From the NCBI GenBank assembly GCA_039654915.1, contig CM077600.1, positions 29,385,992 to 29,449,991 on the forward strand: 64,000 nt of DNA, in the 5' to 3' direction. Of the stretch, positions 1-11,907 are shown piece by piece. The position numbers were made by a program, and so were the translations under genes. The stretch is from Aquilaria yunnanensis (lineage: Eukaryota; Streptophyta; Magnoliopsida; Malvales; Thymelaeaceae). A model generated the notes under the pieces. It worked only from the letters and a program-made list of their open reading frames with translations. It had not been told where the DNA came from and did not search any database. The stretch's first letter is position 1. Each line of letters begins with the position of its first letter.

Positions 1-114
1 GGGACTAACATGTGACAACTTGCTAAGTTAGAGGACTTACTTAAACCGAGTTCTGGTTGAGGGACTAACTAGTGTGAATTTGTCAAGTTAAGGGACCCTT
101 GGGGTATTTTGGCC
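1..114. repeat. 3' end of a MULE-like long-TIR element (cut by window edge)
   Basis: Phrases of the type 'gggactaac', 'caagttaagggacc' and 'tattttggcc' match in order the right end of the complete element at 56765-57508, which reads 'aaagttaaaggacc' then 'cattttggct'. The left part lies outside the window, so neither its duplication nor its full length can be checked. No coding sequence is visible. Related by eye only. Confidence 0.5.
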
Positions 115-1030
115 AAAGAAAATGGAGGTAGAGTAGAGAGAATGTGAGTGGAAGGATGGACGTGACGTGGAGGGGAAGAACCCGCGCATCTCACGCGATA
201 CTGTCCGTAACAGGGGGTCGCATCAAGGTCTGAAATGTCTGCCACGTCAAAACTGATGATGAGATGAGATGAGACGGTGACTGACGCCCGTCACTTCACT
301 TCTCCTCTAATTTTTTTACTCTCCGTCACCCGTCTTTTCAACTTCAATACCCTCCCTTCTTTCTCTCTCTGTACTTTTTTTATTTTACACCATTCATAGG
401 GAATCACGCCCCTATTATTTCCCCTAGTCTTCCTCCTTTCAAAAAAGACAAAATCACCAAATTTACCACTCAGGTGAAGGGGTCTGGACATATGACACAC
501 TCTTCTTTTAATGAAGGCACATTCACCATCAATATTAAAATCTTTGGCATTGGTTGGACATATAGATCACCCATTCTCAGTTTTAAATCCAATTAATGCA
601 CAAATAAAACTTCACGCGGCTTGCTGGAAGAGGGATAGAGCCATAGAAGTGCTCTAATCAAATCTCGTAGGAAGAAAACATGATCTAGTTATACATACTT
701 GTACCTTACATGGAAGAAGTTAGACTTCATACCCTTAAATGTAGGTTGACAAGGACGCCGACGCAATGCTATACCTATATCAGCATGAGGGCCTGGGTTC
801 CAAAGGCATCACACCAGAAATAACAGATAGAATATGCCATTTCTTTCATTTATTCTAATGAGCTAATTTTACTCAATTTTGATATTCCATTGGTTGTTTG
901 TCTAACTGTACATCCGACTGTAATTTTACTATTGTTATGGTGCCTTGGCTGGAATAAAGTGCTTAAATTTGGGCTAACTTGTGGATGTTTCTCGTGTTTA
1001 CTAACCGAGCTGAGAGCACGATGGGATTTC
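115..1030. other. intergenic, no gene seen
   Basis: Mixed-composition sequence with a GC-richer part near 150-300 and a pyrimidine-rich part near 300-430. Short open frames cross it but none shows a recognisable motif, splice pattern or low-complexity-free protein. Confidence 0.5.

Positions 1031-1078
<48 letters not shown>
1031..1078. repeat. compound (AT)n(GT)n microsatellite
   Basis: Eight AT units run directly into sixteen GT units. Open frames across it read as Cys-Val or Thr-His runs and are artefacts. Confidence 0.95.
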
Positions 1079-1081
<3 letters not shown>

Positions 1082-1689
1082 AATGCGTCCACCAAAAAAG
1101 ATGCAGATGGTCATTTGTCCAGAGCCCTCCCCTTAATGTTGGATTTTGGATTTTTTTCCTTTTTAAATAAAATATAAAAACTTCACCGGTAGGAGTGGCT
1201 TTTCAAATTATAAATGAAAATGTAATTTACGCAAATTTTTAGAAGTGAAATTCTAACTCATCCTATTATTTCTAAAAATACAATAGTTCTATAAAATTTG
1301 TATTTTTTCTGGATTTAGTAATAGAAAGCACATGCTTTCTACCAAAAAAAAAAAAATTTCATTCGCCCCAAATTTGTCAAAATATTTAGGTTTGACACGG
1401 ACATTATAAAAAAAGGAAAAATAAATATATTTATTTATTTATTTTACATTTACTTTTAATTTTTGCACATAAATAAAAAGGATGAAAAAAATAAGTATTG
1501 AAATGATAGATTGAAAGATAATATGATAAAACAATTTACTGAATAAGAAAATGTTTAAAAGTTCAAGATGAACTATGTGGTAAACAATTTAAGAGGGATT
1601 TAATATACTCCACAAAAAAAATGATTGAATTAGTAAACAACTAGTTAGTGTCCACACATTCTGCAAGACAATGTTACGGACATATGCAC
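1079..1689. other. AT-rich intergenic, nothing recognised
   Basis: Runs of A and T with scattered short repeats. No exon, RNA gene or element end could be supported. Confidence 0.5.
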
Positions 1690-1925
1690 TCTACATGCTT
1701 AGAGTTAATTTGTTTTAACTTAAGTCAATTTAATATAAAATAATTTATTTTTATTTTTATGGTTTTCTTTTTACCAGAATAATGTCATTTGAAAATCAGT
1801 ATTATTTAGGAGTAATAATTCATTTATAGTAAAATTTTTATGACATTATTATTTTTTATGAATTTTTATTTTTAGGCATTAAAGGGAAAAATCCATAAAT
1901 ATTTAATAATCTTATAAAAGTTAAA
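1690..1925. repeat. AT-rich foldback repeat, copy A
   Basis: Contains the left outer arm ('taagtcaatttaat'), a 'gtaataattcatt' block, 'agtaaaatttttatga', the centre 'tttaggcatt' and the beginning of the complementary arm ('aatatttaataatcttata'). The same order occurs near 27112, 51330 and 53600. Its right end appears truncated. Probably a MITE-like foldback element. Confidence 0.55.
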
Positions 1926-2344
1926 ATAACACACAAATTTTCTCCACCTTCTCAACCTCCGTGTTAAACCAAATGATTTTATAAATATTGGATAGATGAA
2001 ATATAAGTTTATAGGTCGTAGCAACAAGGTTTGATTTTCTACCACCATAATCTCATTATCAAGTTTCTGGAAAATCCTGATAGTATATATCAAAGGCTTC
2101 TTCATTCATCATATTCTTATAAATCAGTTATCATAAACAGGTTACTCGTTAGATATGAAACAAATTAGTTGTAAGAGCTTACTGTTAGTTATCATGTTTC
2201 AAAAGTTCTGATTTTATGGAAAACCTAACATCTTTTATTCTGTAATAATAAGATCTCCATGTACAGGCTTCAAGTACATAACTTTATGGTAGACAAAAAC
2301 ATTTATAAATTATCTTTTCGTTATCCGCTGCATCATGAGCTGTT
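1926..2344. other. AT-rich intergenic, nothing recognised
   Basis: No motif, repeat end or coding signal beyond short AT-rich frames. Confidence 0.45.
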
Positions 2345-3040
2345 CATAATTCTTTGGGATAAAATTCACTTAGGTCACCTAGTTTATTTTTTATCCTAAA
2401 TAAGTACCTAGCATTCATGTTATTTTAATGAGGTACCTTACCTCTTATTATACTTCATAATTGATACTTTTTGCTAATTTCAAAGTTAAATCTAATGAAA
2501 AATGCTGATATGGAAAAAAGAAAATATTAAAATAAATTTTAAAATAACACTTATAATCCTTTAACTTTTCCTATCAATTTAAACCATAAACTTTTCCCTT
2601 AAACTCCTTCATGCATCTCCTCATTCTCTTCCTTCTCTTCACCGCCATCTCCTCCTATTCTTCGGCCACCACCATTCATAAAAGCCACTGGTGGGAGGCT
2701 CGGTTTTGTAAAGCACAAACTGGAAATCAATAGCCCTATTATTTGATTACTCAATTTTACATACTTTGGTTTAATTTTAACTCAAACCAAATTTGAGTTT
2801 GTTTAAATTTTTAAGAATCTTGACTCTAATGAGTACTAGTTCGGGTTCTCTCTGTTTATCTTCCATAGGCAAGTTTGATCTTTTTCCTTACAAATTTTTC
2901 CACTCCATACCCACTGACCCAATTGTCTTCATCAAAATCTGAAGCTTTCAACACAACTCAACATCATTGGAACTGGAGAACTCAATTTGGTAACTGCCTT
3001 TCATGTCATGCCTCAAAATCCACCCTATGAGTTTTGAGAT
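2345..3040. repeat. left end of a TIR element related to 28568-29929 and 54266
   Basis: Starts 'aaattcacttaggtcacc' and then repeats the layout of two other places in the window: a 'tcctaaataagta' block, a 'ttaccttatta'-like block, 'attaaaataaat', and then the CT-rich stretch with 'cctttaacttttcc'. The right end is not recognised; a solo LTR has inserted at 3041. No coding sequence recognised. Confidence 0.4.
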
Positions 3041-4237
3041 TGTTGGATTTGTCCCAAGCAAATATTTAATTTTGATGATGACAAGTGTATTGTGTTAGTA
3101 TGATTAATCTCATTTTATTGTGCCAAAATAGTTTTGTTAAGTTGTGCTTAAATTTCAAGTATTTTAAATGTTATTTCAAAAATTATGTTTTAAGATTGTT
3201 GAGGAAACTTGTTTTTGAAAAAAGAATAGTAGGTTATTAAGTTATATTAATGTTTGAATCAAGTTTGTTTTACAAATGACAAGTGTTTCTAAGTTGCTCC
3301 CAAGTCTATGCTTTAATGCGTTAAACTGGTTTAATCCGAAGTCTGAGTTTCCTGTAACTTTTCGAAACCATCAGTTAACGCGTTAAACTTTGGTTTTAAC
3401 CTGTTAAGTCGAAGCCTGAAAACTTCATCCAAAATCCTTCGAGTGGCACAATTTCTGCCAAATTTTCAAATAGCACGCGGATGAATAAGATGACGCCACC
3501 TAGACACTATAGCAAAACTTTTTATGACCTGTCTTTAACCATTTTTTACCGTTGGAGAGCGAAATCGAGTTTAACCTATTAAACTCAAAACTTAACACGA
3601 AGTCTGGAACTTTTCCTCTTTTGCACAAAAAAACAGAGCAATGGTCACCAGAATTTGTGGACCTTTTCCAGACTTCCCCAGCAAGATTCCTACGTCTCTT
3701 TGGCCCTCAAATAAGTATAAAAACATTAAGAAACACTTTGGGAACCAACTTGGCAATAAGAACAAAGATTCATCATCAAATGCTCATCAAAGTATTCATC
3801 ATTTGAGAAAAGAGCCAAATTTTGTACTTTCACTTGTATATCTAGCTTGAGTGCTATTGTGTGAGCTTGTGAGTTTGTGAGTTTGTAAACATTTCAAGTC
3901 TTAGAGTTTCTTAAGTGTGAAGTGATTTCTAATGAGCATTGAAGAAAACTAGGGAGTGGTTTCTAGTGAGCCTTGGAGAAAACTAGAGATTGGTTGGGTA
4001 TGAACCTTGAAGAAAACACCATTGTAATCTTGATCAAGAAATAGTGGAGGAAATCTCAAGTGGGCAAGCTTGAGGAGAGGATGTAGACTCCAGTTGGTGG
4101 AGTTGAACCTCTATAAATCCCGATGCACTCTTTTCTTTATCTTTATTTATTTACTTGCTTTATTTGTGCTTAGCATTACTTGGTTTGTTCTTGATCTTTG
4201 GTTGAGTGAATTTAGTTGTAAAATTTGATTTTGCTAA

Positions 4238-4403
4238 TGTAACACCCCCATGTCCCACATGGGTGAATTGTGGGAAGCCTTATGTGGATATATAGGCTCT
4301 AATTCCAGAACATAAGCACCTAGCGCTTATTCTTTTCATAAAGGATAGCCCATGTGGTGTGGGCAGGTGTTCCATTGACCAGTTCTGGATTTGGGTCGTT
4401 ACA
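4238..4403 (+). repeat. TRIM 5' LTR
   Basis: 166 bp, TG...CA ends, followed by the primer-binding site. Confidence 0.92.
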
Positions 4404-4603
4404 AATAGTATCAGAGCCGACCCGGGACCACGATGGTGTGACATAGTGGGTATGCACATGCATCGTCTACCGGGACTGATCCTGGATTCGAGAGGCTACT
4501 TGGCCAGGGCCTAAGTAGTCCGATTAGAGAGGTTACTTGGTCCGGGGAACCAAGTAATCCGATTGACCCCAACGGGGACGTTGGGTACATAAGGGGGGGA
4601 GTT

Positions 4604-4769
4604 TGTAACACCCCCATGTCCCACATGAGTGAATTGTAGGAAGCCTTATGTGGATATATAGGCTCCAATTCCAGAACATAAGCACCTAGCACTTATCCTT
4701 TTCATAAATGATAGCCCATGTGGTGTGGGCAGGTGTTCCGTTGACCAGTTCTGGATTTGGGTCGTTACA
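4604..4769 (+). repeat. TRIM 3' LTR
   Basis: 166 bp, preceded by the polypurine tract, followed by the duplicated 'gctaa'. Confidence 0.92.
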
Positions 4770-5179
4770 GCTAAAGTTTTTAAAACAACCAATTCACCCC
4801 CTCTTGATTGCACTTTGGCCAACAGAAATAATGACAAGTCACACACTCGAAAAAAATAAAATTTCTTCAAACATGCAAGGCTATAAATATTCCAAACAAA
4901 TCCAAATAACCATAATGTGTAATCCAAAACTTATTACTTGTCTTTCACATCGAGTGGCAAAACAATTATAACTGAAAATCTTGTACAAGATATCTAAGCT
5001 TATAATGTACATTAAATTTCACTTTAACGTTATCTAAAGCCTTGAGCTCCTGTAGTCACTTCTCAACTAACTAACCTCATGTTACTTGCTATTTGCATGA
5101 GTGAGAAAAAAAGGGTAAGCATGAATACCTAGAAAAGCGGCGGGTTGTCTACCATTCTGTAAAACATACAAATAGTTCA

Positions 5180-5233
5180 TAAAATGTAAAACATAGGAAT
5201 CAAGTATAAAACATAGGAATCAAGTATAAAACA
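5180..5233. repeat. short tandem duplication
   Basis: The phrase 'aaaacataggaatcaagtat' occurs twice in tandem. No function inferred. Confidence 0.8.
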
Positions 5234-5479
5234 ATCTTATTGGAAATATCATAAGTTTAATATTAATCAGAAAATACAATAAATATAAATAAGTCAGAAT
5301 ATTCATATATAGGAAAGCCATTCTAATAAAATTTTAAAAGTCATTATACAATTAACTCTATCATAAAACATGACAAAACAGATGTGAAATTTATACCTAA
5401 AATCATTTGTCAATACAAAATAATTCAAAACAGATAACAAAACAAAATATTTCTTAATATAATGAGTGGGGCGATTACT

Positions 5480-5590
5480 ATGACTACACTTTAACCGTTA
5501 TAGTACGTTATATCAGAATAACTATACTTAACCATCGTAGTACATCTTGTCATAATAACTATACTTAACCGCTATAGTATATCATAGATG
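5480..5590. repeat. imperfect tandem repeat of about 40 bp
   Basis: Three units with the shared core 'aactatacttaaccnntagta' (first unit diverged). It lies in an AT-rich gene-free tract from 4825 to 6975 in which nothing else was recognised. Confidence 0.7.
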
Positions 5591-6974
5591 ACTAAAAATT
5601 GCCATCAGTTAAATGCTCAAAATGATTAATCCTGAACAGTACACTATGTATCATACTTGCATAATACATTGTAAAAAGGACTATAAACTACACTTTTCTA
5701 GTAGTCGAGTATAAAACCAACACCCACTATAACAGAGTGACATGTATTTATATTCATGAATTTTCAAAATCCAAAGGTACATAAAAATCAGAAAAATATA
5801 TTGCCATAATAACATAAGTAAAATTTGTTTGATCCCATAATCATTAAAACATAAATTACATACTTAGAATTTTAGAAACATATATAATGCATGTGTAATT
5901 ATTTTCAACATATTTAAATGAAAAAATTGTCAAATAAACTTTCAAACAATAAAGGGGAAATCAAGTAAGTCTTAAAATCAAATTATTCATATTTTAAAAC
6001 CAAAATTTTATAAAACTAGAATTCAATGTAAATCAATACTATAAAATCAATAAAGTGGATAGCAAATTAATGATTTAAGTTTAGAATATTGAACGGCCAC
6101 CTACCTCAAAACGTAACTTCCCAACTCCTAAAATAATTGTTTAGTCATCTAAAATAATTATATGAAAGCCTATGTCAAAATCAAATAAATTTAAGAAATA
6201 ACCCAAAATTATTCTCTATCAATGACCTAACTGAATATTTCTAGAGTATAAGGACTCACTGAACCCGTGTTCAATGCCCAGGGCTCAATATTGTCAATAA
6301 TCCGATTCTTCTTTTCAGCCCTAAACTCACAGTGACCAAATTGTAACATTTTTAACTATAGGAACCCGATACATTCGCCTCCAAGAAATAGGGACCTTTA
6401 TCGTCATTAAGTCAATTTTTACCTATACCATGAAATCTTCGTCTCCAATATTCGCAACTTTCTGTAACTGACTGGACATCACCAATACTAAGCCTAAACC
6501 TCACCAAACTCGTCCCTAATTTATTCTAAACACTTCAATCATTATTTGTCTCATTTAATGTTCAAAAGCTATGAAAATCTTATCCAACTAATTTTATTTT
6601 TGAATCAAATGAGCATCCCTAACGTAAATATACAAAAGAATACTAAATTAAAATTCACCAAACTTTCTCATTTGAATGAAAAAATCTTAAATTTGATTAT
6701 AATATTCAATCTTTATTTATTCTTTTGCTTGATAAGAATCATAATGACATAAGAGCATAAAACTAAACCCTAACTTCTTTCCACAATGATATAGAGGGTG
6801 AGAGCTTAACTCTCTCTTATTATATCTATAACTCTTTCTCATTTTTTTTCTTTTTTCTTTTCTCCATTCTTTACCCTTTATTTCTTTTGGCTCTATCTTT
6901 GTTTTCTTATTTTTTTTTTCTTCCTTCCTTTCCAGCATTATTTCCCTATTTTCTTCTTTCTTTAGGTTTTAATT
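5591..6974. other. AT-rich intergenic, no gene seen
   Basis: Long A/T-rich stretch ending in a pyrimidine-rich tract (about 6830-7130). Short frames only; low-complexity Ser/Phe/Lys composition argues against coding. Confidence 0.5.
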
Positions 6975-7546
6975 TTGGGCTTCCTATCTTTTCTTCTGTT
7001 TTTTTTTTCATTTCTTTTTCCTTTATTCTATTATCTACTTATATACTTACATAGCCAAACTTCACTCTGTCTTTTTTCTCATATTCTTTCTTCAACCCTT
7101 CATAAGTGGCTCAATTTTCTTTTCTTTTTTTTTCATCTTGGTCCTTATACAATTAACCTAAACAAACAATACTCAATAAAATTTTGGGGTTTTTATACTC
7201 CGTGGGCTACAGTCTCTCCATCTCCCTTATCTCTGCCACCACATTCATCGCCATCCTCCTCTCTACGGCTGCTGAGATCTACAAAACCCATTCTTTGGCC
7301 AACTCATCCGGAGGGCGTCTTTGCCTCAACACCAACAAACACCAACCTAGGTGGAGGATTGAACTGGAACAAGAAGAGCCTTCTTTATTCTGCCATCCCC
7401 TCCCAATCCTCGCCAACCACTGTTGACCCTTTATTTCTCCACCACCTTTTCCTCCACTAACCCCCGATCAACTCAAAACGTTCACCACTAAAAGAATCGA
7501 GGAGAACCTAGAAACTAAGATTTGGGCGGAAGTAATAGTGTACCAA
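6975..7546 (+). pseudogene. possible gene relic with one hydrophobic segment
   Basis: From about 7180 one frame reads through a hydrophobic stretch (VGYSLSISLISATTFIAILL) and then polar sequence (AAEIYKTHSLAN, RWRIELEQEEPSL) to a stop at 7424-7426. The same frame resumes beyond that stop with PPPFPPLTPDQL and RIEENLETKIWAEV up to about 7540, where the LTR-like repeat begins. Composition and the switch to charged residues look protein-like, unlike nearby low-complexity frames. There is a stop inside and the 3' part is replaced by a repeat, so this is probably a broken or captured gene piece. I do not recognise the family. An overlapping frame gives a 161-residue Ser/Pro/Phe-rich product that looks spurious. 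Confidence 0.35.
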
Positions 7547-9040
7547 TGTTACGACCCTCTTAGAGAAAAACTCTGCCCGAGGGAGGTAAATCAATTAAAT
7601 TCATAGTTTAATACCTTATTTTAAGTTAATTAGGTAAGATTAAGTAAGTTAAGCAAAGTTCACTACGTTCCGAGGAGTTTATGACACTAAATAAGGTTTA
7701 GGGGTAAAATGGTAATTTTGCATCCCGAAGTGTTGGGCTGAGTCCCAGGAGTTTAAAATGAGTTTTTGAAACCTAACACTTGCTTTAAACCCAAAATTAG
7801 CCCAAGTAAACAAGAATTCACCAAATTTTGACTTTGGTTACTATTTAAAGAATGAGGCTTTTTGTAACTTTTAACAAAGTTTGGTGGCTTAATGATTTAA
7901 AAGCTTTAAAACTTGGTATTTTGTAACTAAGCTTCGATTTGTGGCTTGTGTGATATTTTGATGCATCATAGAAATATTGTGATGGTGTATTTGTGGCCTA
8001 TACAAGTTGTTTTACAGGTATATAGTGATTGAAGGCGTCTCAAGCATGCCTTAAAGTTATAGGAAGTCTCTAAAAAAGTTTAGGAGGCTTTTTTTAGGTT
8101 CAAAGCATGAGGCACTGGTGCCTAGGCACCGTGTAAGGCTGTAACACCCAAGGTGCCTTTTCAGCACCGTGGAGTTGAGTGTTCTTGGCACCTAGGCCCC
8201 AGAGTGCTCATGGTGCCTAGGCCTTAGATGTCTATTTAGCAACAAATTTCAGCTTTTTGAAAAAGGATCCAAGGGAGGGCAGGGATGGTCCTAGGGCTGC
8301 CTAAGGGTTGTAATAGTACAATGGCACTTTGAAACATCCAAAAACTTTAGCATGATCTAGGGGTTTTCTCATATTTTTGTGAATGGTAAGTGTACTTTAT
8401 GAGAAAACTAGTTGATGGGCCATAACGAATACACTATTATATGAGGTTGAAGATTTAGGATTGTCGAGACCTTAGTTGTATCTTTGGGTTAAAGGGCTCG
8501 ATAAGAAAACCTTAGTACATCTAGTGGGTTTTTCAGAACCTATGAATTATCAGTCCAACCATAATGTCCCTGTACAATATAAAGGAGGTTCAACTAGTAA
8601 TGAATTTCACTAGTTAGGCTCGTAAGCAATGTTTACTAGTAGACAAGTCTTTGTCTTGTAGTTTAAGGACTAGGTAGATAACAAGTCCCAGGAGATTGAA
8701 ACATATGCACATAGGTTTAGCCTCATGCTGTATGAGTTCACAACAGATTACATATGATTAAATTTATGTTATCCTTAGTATTTTTCTTTGCAGGTGAAGA
8801 CCCCTTATTGAGAATTCTTGAATTCTTACTCTATTGTTTATGTTGTGTAGATTTCGACTGTGTTGAGCCCGATAACTGCTGAGGGTTTTCATAGTAGTCT
8901 TTTGTTGCAGGTATTTTGCTTTGAGAATCTTTATAATTCTAGTTTTTTTAGTTACTTGTAGTGAAGTAATAGTACTAACTATAATATTTTCTTGGTCGCA
9001 GAGGCTAGTAAGCACGTTGATAGGATCATCATATGTAGAA
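7547..9040 (+). mobile_element. LTR-like dispersed repeat, copy 1
   Basis: Begins 'tgttacgaccct', a start common in Ty3-type LTRs. It matches in order the repeat at 56713-59820: 'gtttaataccttatttta', 'ggggtaaaatggtaa', 'gtgttgggc', 'acttatgag'-type blocks, 'catatgcacataggttta' and finally 'cttggtcgcagaggctagt'. No coding sequence is recognised. The right boundary is set only by where similarity to the other copy fades. Five-base 'accaa' occurs just before the start and again at 9045, a possible but unproven duplication. Confidence 0.55.
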
Positions 9041-9044
9041 CCAA

Positions 9045-10714
9045 ATGTTGAAATCTTTATTCCAGATAAGACCCATTGATTCCGTTGCCTTGTCTGGGAC
9101 AATCGAATCTTATTGAAATCAGCACCCATATCATAGCCATTCACTAGGATAAGTTTTTGCCGATTGGCCATGAGTCGGCTAGCTTAAGCTTTCTTACATT
9201 TGCAGCCTATGCTATCAACCACCTGATGGCTAGTATAACTATTTCTAACAGTAGAATCAGTAGTTTCTAATGGCTTTCCCTTAAACCAAAGTATAGAAGA
9301 GTTGGAGCAATAACACGAATCATCTAGACTGTAGCCTTGAAAGTGAGAGGGTTGATAAAATGAAATAGTCGTTTTAACCCTAATGCCAACTATCTTTCTA
9401 GCATGTAGACCGCCATCTGATGATTTTTGTTTTAGCTCATTTTCTTTTCCTGCTCACATTGTGGTTGAGCAATAAACTAAAAATATGACTGAAAATGAGG
9501 GCGAGCTGATTTTATATGTTTCACTAGGACAATGAACGAGATTCACTAAAATGGGAAAAAACTTAGGCCTGACAGATAGCACACTGTGAATGTTTGCTTA
9601 AGTATTGGTTGGTAAAACCTTTGTGTAGAGTATCTTGAATATATCATGTCACTCTATCAGGTACAATAAGATGAATAGGGGACTTATGATATGGTGATCC
9701 TTTACGAACGGATGAACCACATCTCAAACAAATGAAAAATTTCCTCTCTTTTTGAAAGCTGACCAACTTTTCTTTTTGATTAGATGTGGGAATGACTACC
9801 GCTAACTTATTGGTAGACAAAATTTAAGAAGTTTTAAAAGGGGTTAACGAATGTGCAAACATGTTAATACCAGCAGAGGAAACCTTGTCTGGTTGCATCT
9901 TTCCCTTAGCCATATCCAATTCTTGCAGGAGAGTCGTATTCTTTTTCCCGAACTTGTCCATAAGTGTTTGTAAGGCCATTCATTTTGAATTATAGTCATT
10001 ATATTGTTGAGATACATCATGTAGCTACTGGAGAGTATTTACATTATGGTATTCAAGTTTACAAATTAGGTCATTGGCTTCAAATGCTCTAGATGTAAAT
10101 CTTAGTTGGTGCAGCTCTAACTAACTTTTAAGTTCATAAATCTTTTTTTCCAAAACTGATATTTAAGAAGTCATTTGAGATTGTGTTGAACTTTGATAAC
10201 CATGAGGACAATATTTATTAACTACCACTTGAAAGATCTCCAGAAAATTGGGCATTGGGCTATTGGTTCCAACGGAAAGCTTCTGGCTAGCCAGAACATC
10301 TAGGACTGTATCATTGATTCCTGATAAGTCAAGCATGAATTTACCCCATTATTGTGCTATTGCATCTAAAGAAAATTGTTGCTGTAAAAAGCTTGGCAAT
10401 ATTTCAGCATCAAATAAATCTTTTGCATCAAATGAGTCTTCATAACCCACATTAAAGGATGTAGCATAATTGTTGTTAGACAAGAATGGTTCTTTCCCCT
10501 TGCCATGGTAAGGACAAGGCTTGGAAGAAGAACATGCTCCCTTGTAAGTTCTAGAATCCTTCTTTAAACTAGACATAACAACTTGACTAACAGGAAACAA
10601 CCTAGAGTAACAACTTTCAAAAAAGAAAGCAAAACATAAACTAACAGAGGATGAAAATAAAGTTGATATTTCTGGGCCGAACGGGCTGCAAATCCGACCC
10701 AATGGACCTATCAT
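9045..10714 (-). pseudogene. unidentified degenerate coding relic
   Basis: Minus-strand frames read as a plausible protein interrupted by several stops and frameshifts. Fragments in order are GACSSSKPCPYHGKGKEPFL, GYEDSFDAKDLFDAEILPSF, LDLSGINDTVLDVLASQKLS, PMPNFLEIFQVVVNKYCPHG, a heptad-like stretch near 10080 (EKKIYELKS), a Cys pair (FICLRCGSS) near 9730, CAICQA near 9590, and NQWVLSGIKISTFGSTYDD near 9040-9090. The composition is protein-like and unlike flanking low-complexity sequence. Stops between the blocks mean that no full-length product is made. I do not recognise the family; a retroelement gag or an old plant gene are both possible. It points away from the RPAP3 gene. Confidence 0.45.
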
Positions 10715-10802
10715 CTTCTCTTAAAATGCTCTACGGTACGGAGCTTGTCAAAGCAAAAGGTGCCGAGATCTTTCGAGTTCCCCTGCTTTCCAGAAGCCTC
10801 GA

Positions 10803-11859
10803 ATGGCAAGTAAGCACAACCGCGATCAACCTCTGGTATTTGATTTCCATCTTCACTCTCTCTTCTTCCTCGATACGTTCTCTTTTCTTTATTTACTGAA
10901 ACTTTCAAGCATTTCTCTTCCCTTAATCTGCTTTTCCGGTTCTTTCCAAATGGCTTACCAGAAGAAACCGATGCATGTGGCCAACCCTAACAAGGTTGTC
11001 TTTCGGCTTAGCTGAGTGTATTTTGGAACTGCAGTTTTCGGTTTGCATGCTTTTCGTTTTTCTACGGCACCTGGGCTGGGAATCATTTCATTTCTTCACA
11101 CCAGTAGATTGAGTTCCCACTACGATTACGAATTTGAAATTTGTGGGGCTTTTTCCCATTTTTGAGTTCTCGTTGAAGTTCTCTTGTGTTAGTCATACTT
11201 CTACTCGTTGTTTATTAGTATGTATTTTTTTTTTAATCCCTTGTATTTTTTGTTGTTTTAAGCCCCTTCTGATATTTTCCCTTTATTTTTTTTGTACTGT
11301 CAATATTTGGTCAGGATTTCCAGGGATTTTTGAATGACTTGCAGGATTGGGAACTTTCACTCAAGGACAAAGACAGGAAGTTGAAACAACATTCTTCTGA
11401 AACGGATAAAATCGTGAGTCTCTTCCTCTCTTCATGAATTTTTTGTGCGCTCAAGTGTTAAAAGAAGATTATGCACAACTTGTATGGTGTCTTGTACCTC
11501 ATATGTCATGTGCGTTAATATTTAATGTCTTGATTACAAGTGGTTGTGGATGATGCATAGATCTCTCTCCAGAGCAACAAAAATGGCAGATGAATAGCTA
11601 GTTGATCTTTCAGCTACTTTACAAACTTCATTTTGCAATCTCACATGGTATTTTCTCTTTAACAACAGAATAGGGAGAATAGGAGTTCGGCTGGAAGAAT
11701 GTCAGAAGGTGATTCTTCAGGTGGTGGCTCAGGAGGATACAAGTATCTTAAACACTATGCTGCATTTGATAGATTGTCTGGTGATTTGATTGATGAAGTG
11801 AATGTGCCTGATGCTGCTTCAGAGAAAGAACTTGTAAGACTCAAGTCTCCTTGGCATGT

Positions 11860-11907
<48 letters not shown>

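Larger units (their letters stand above)
4238..4769 (+). mobile_element. complete TRIM retrotransposon
   Basis: Two direct repeats of 166 bp (4238-4403 and 4604-4769), each starting TGTAACACCCCC and ending GTCGTTACA, enclose a 200-bp interior. The interior begins with 'tagtatcagagcc' (4406-4418), close to the initiator-Met tRNA primer-binding site, and ends with the purine tract 'aaggggggga' (4591-4600). Both sides carry the identical five-base duplication 'gctaa' (4233-4237, 4770-4774). There is no coding capacity, as expected for a terminal-repeat retrotransposon in miniature, which relies on proteins from other elements. I count seven differences between the LTRs, six of them transitions. 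Confidence 0.93.
3041..4824. mobile_element. solo LTR with a TRIM element inserted in it
   Basis: The stretch begins 'tgttggatttgtccc' and ends 'ctttggccaaca', so the termini form the inverted pair TGTTGG/CCAACA of an LTR. It is flanked by 'gagat' (3036-3040) and 'gaaat' (4825-4829), a five-base duplication with one mismatch. No polyprotein adjoins it and there is no second copy nearby, so it is best read as a solo LTR left by recombination. Without the TRIM and its duplication it is about 1.25 kb. The sequence before the end ('aaccaattcaccccctc') is of the kind seen at the 3' end of plant Copia-type LTRs. Confidence 0.75.

Noticed and set aside
850..1177. Open frames with Thr-His or Cys-Val runs
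   Set aside because: They are read through the (AT)n(GT)n microsatellite.
6975..7460. 161-codon open frame
   Set aside because: Phe/Ser/Pro-rich composition from pyrimidine-rich DNA; another frame over the same bases looks more protein-like.
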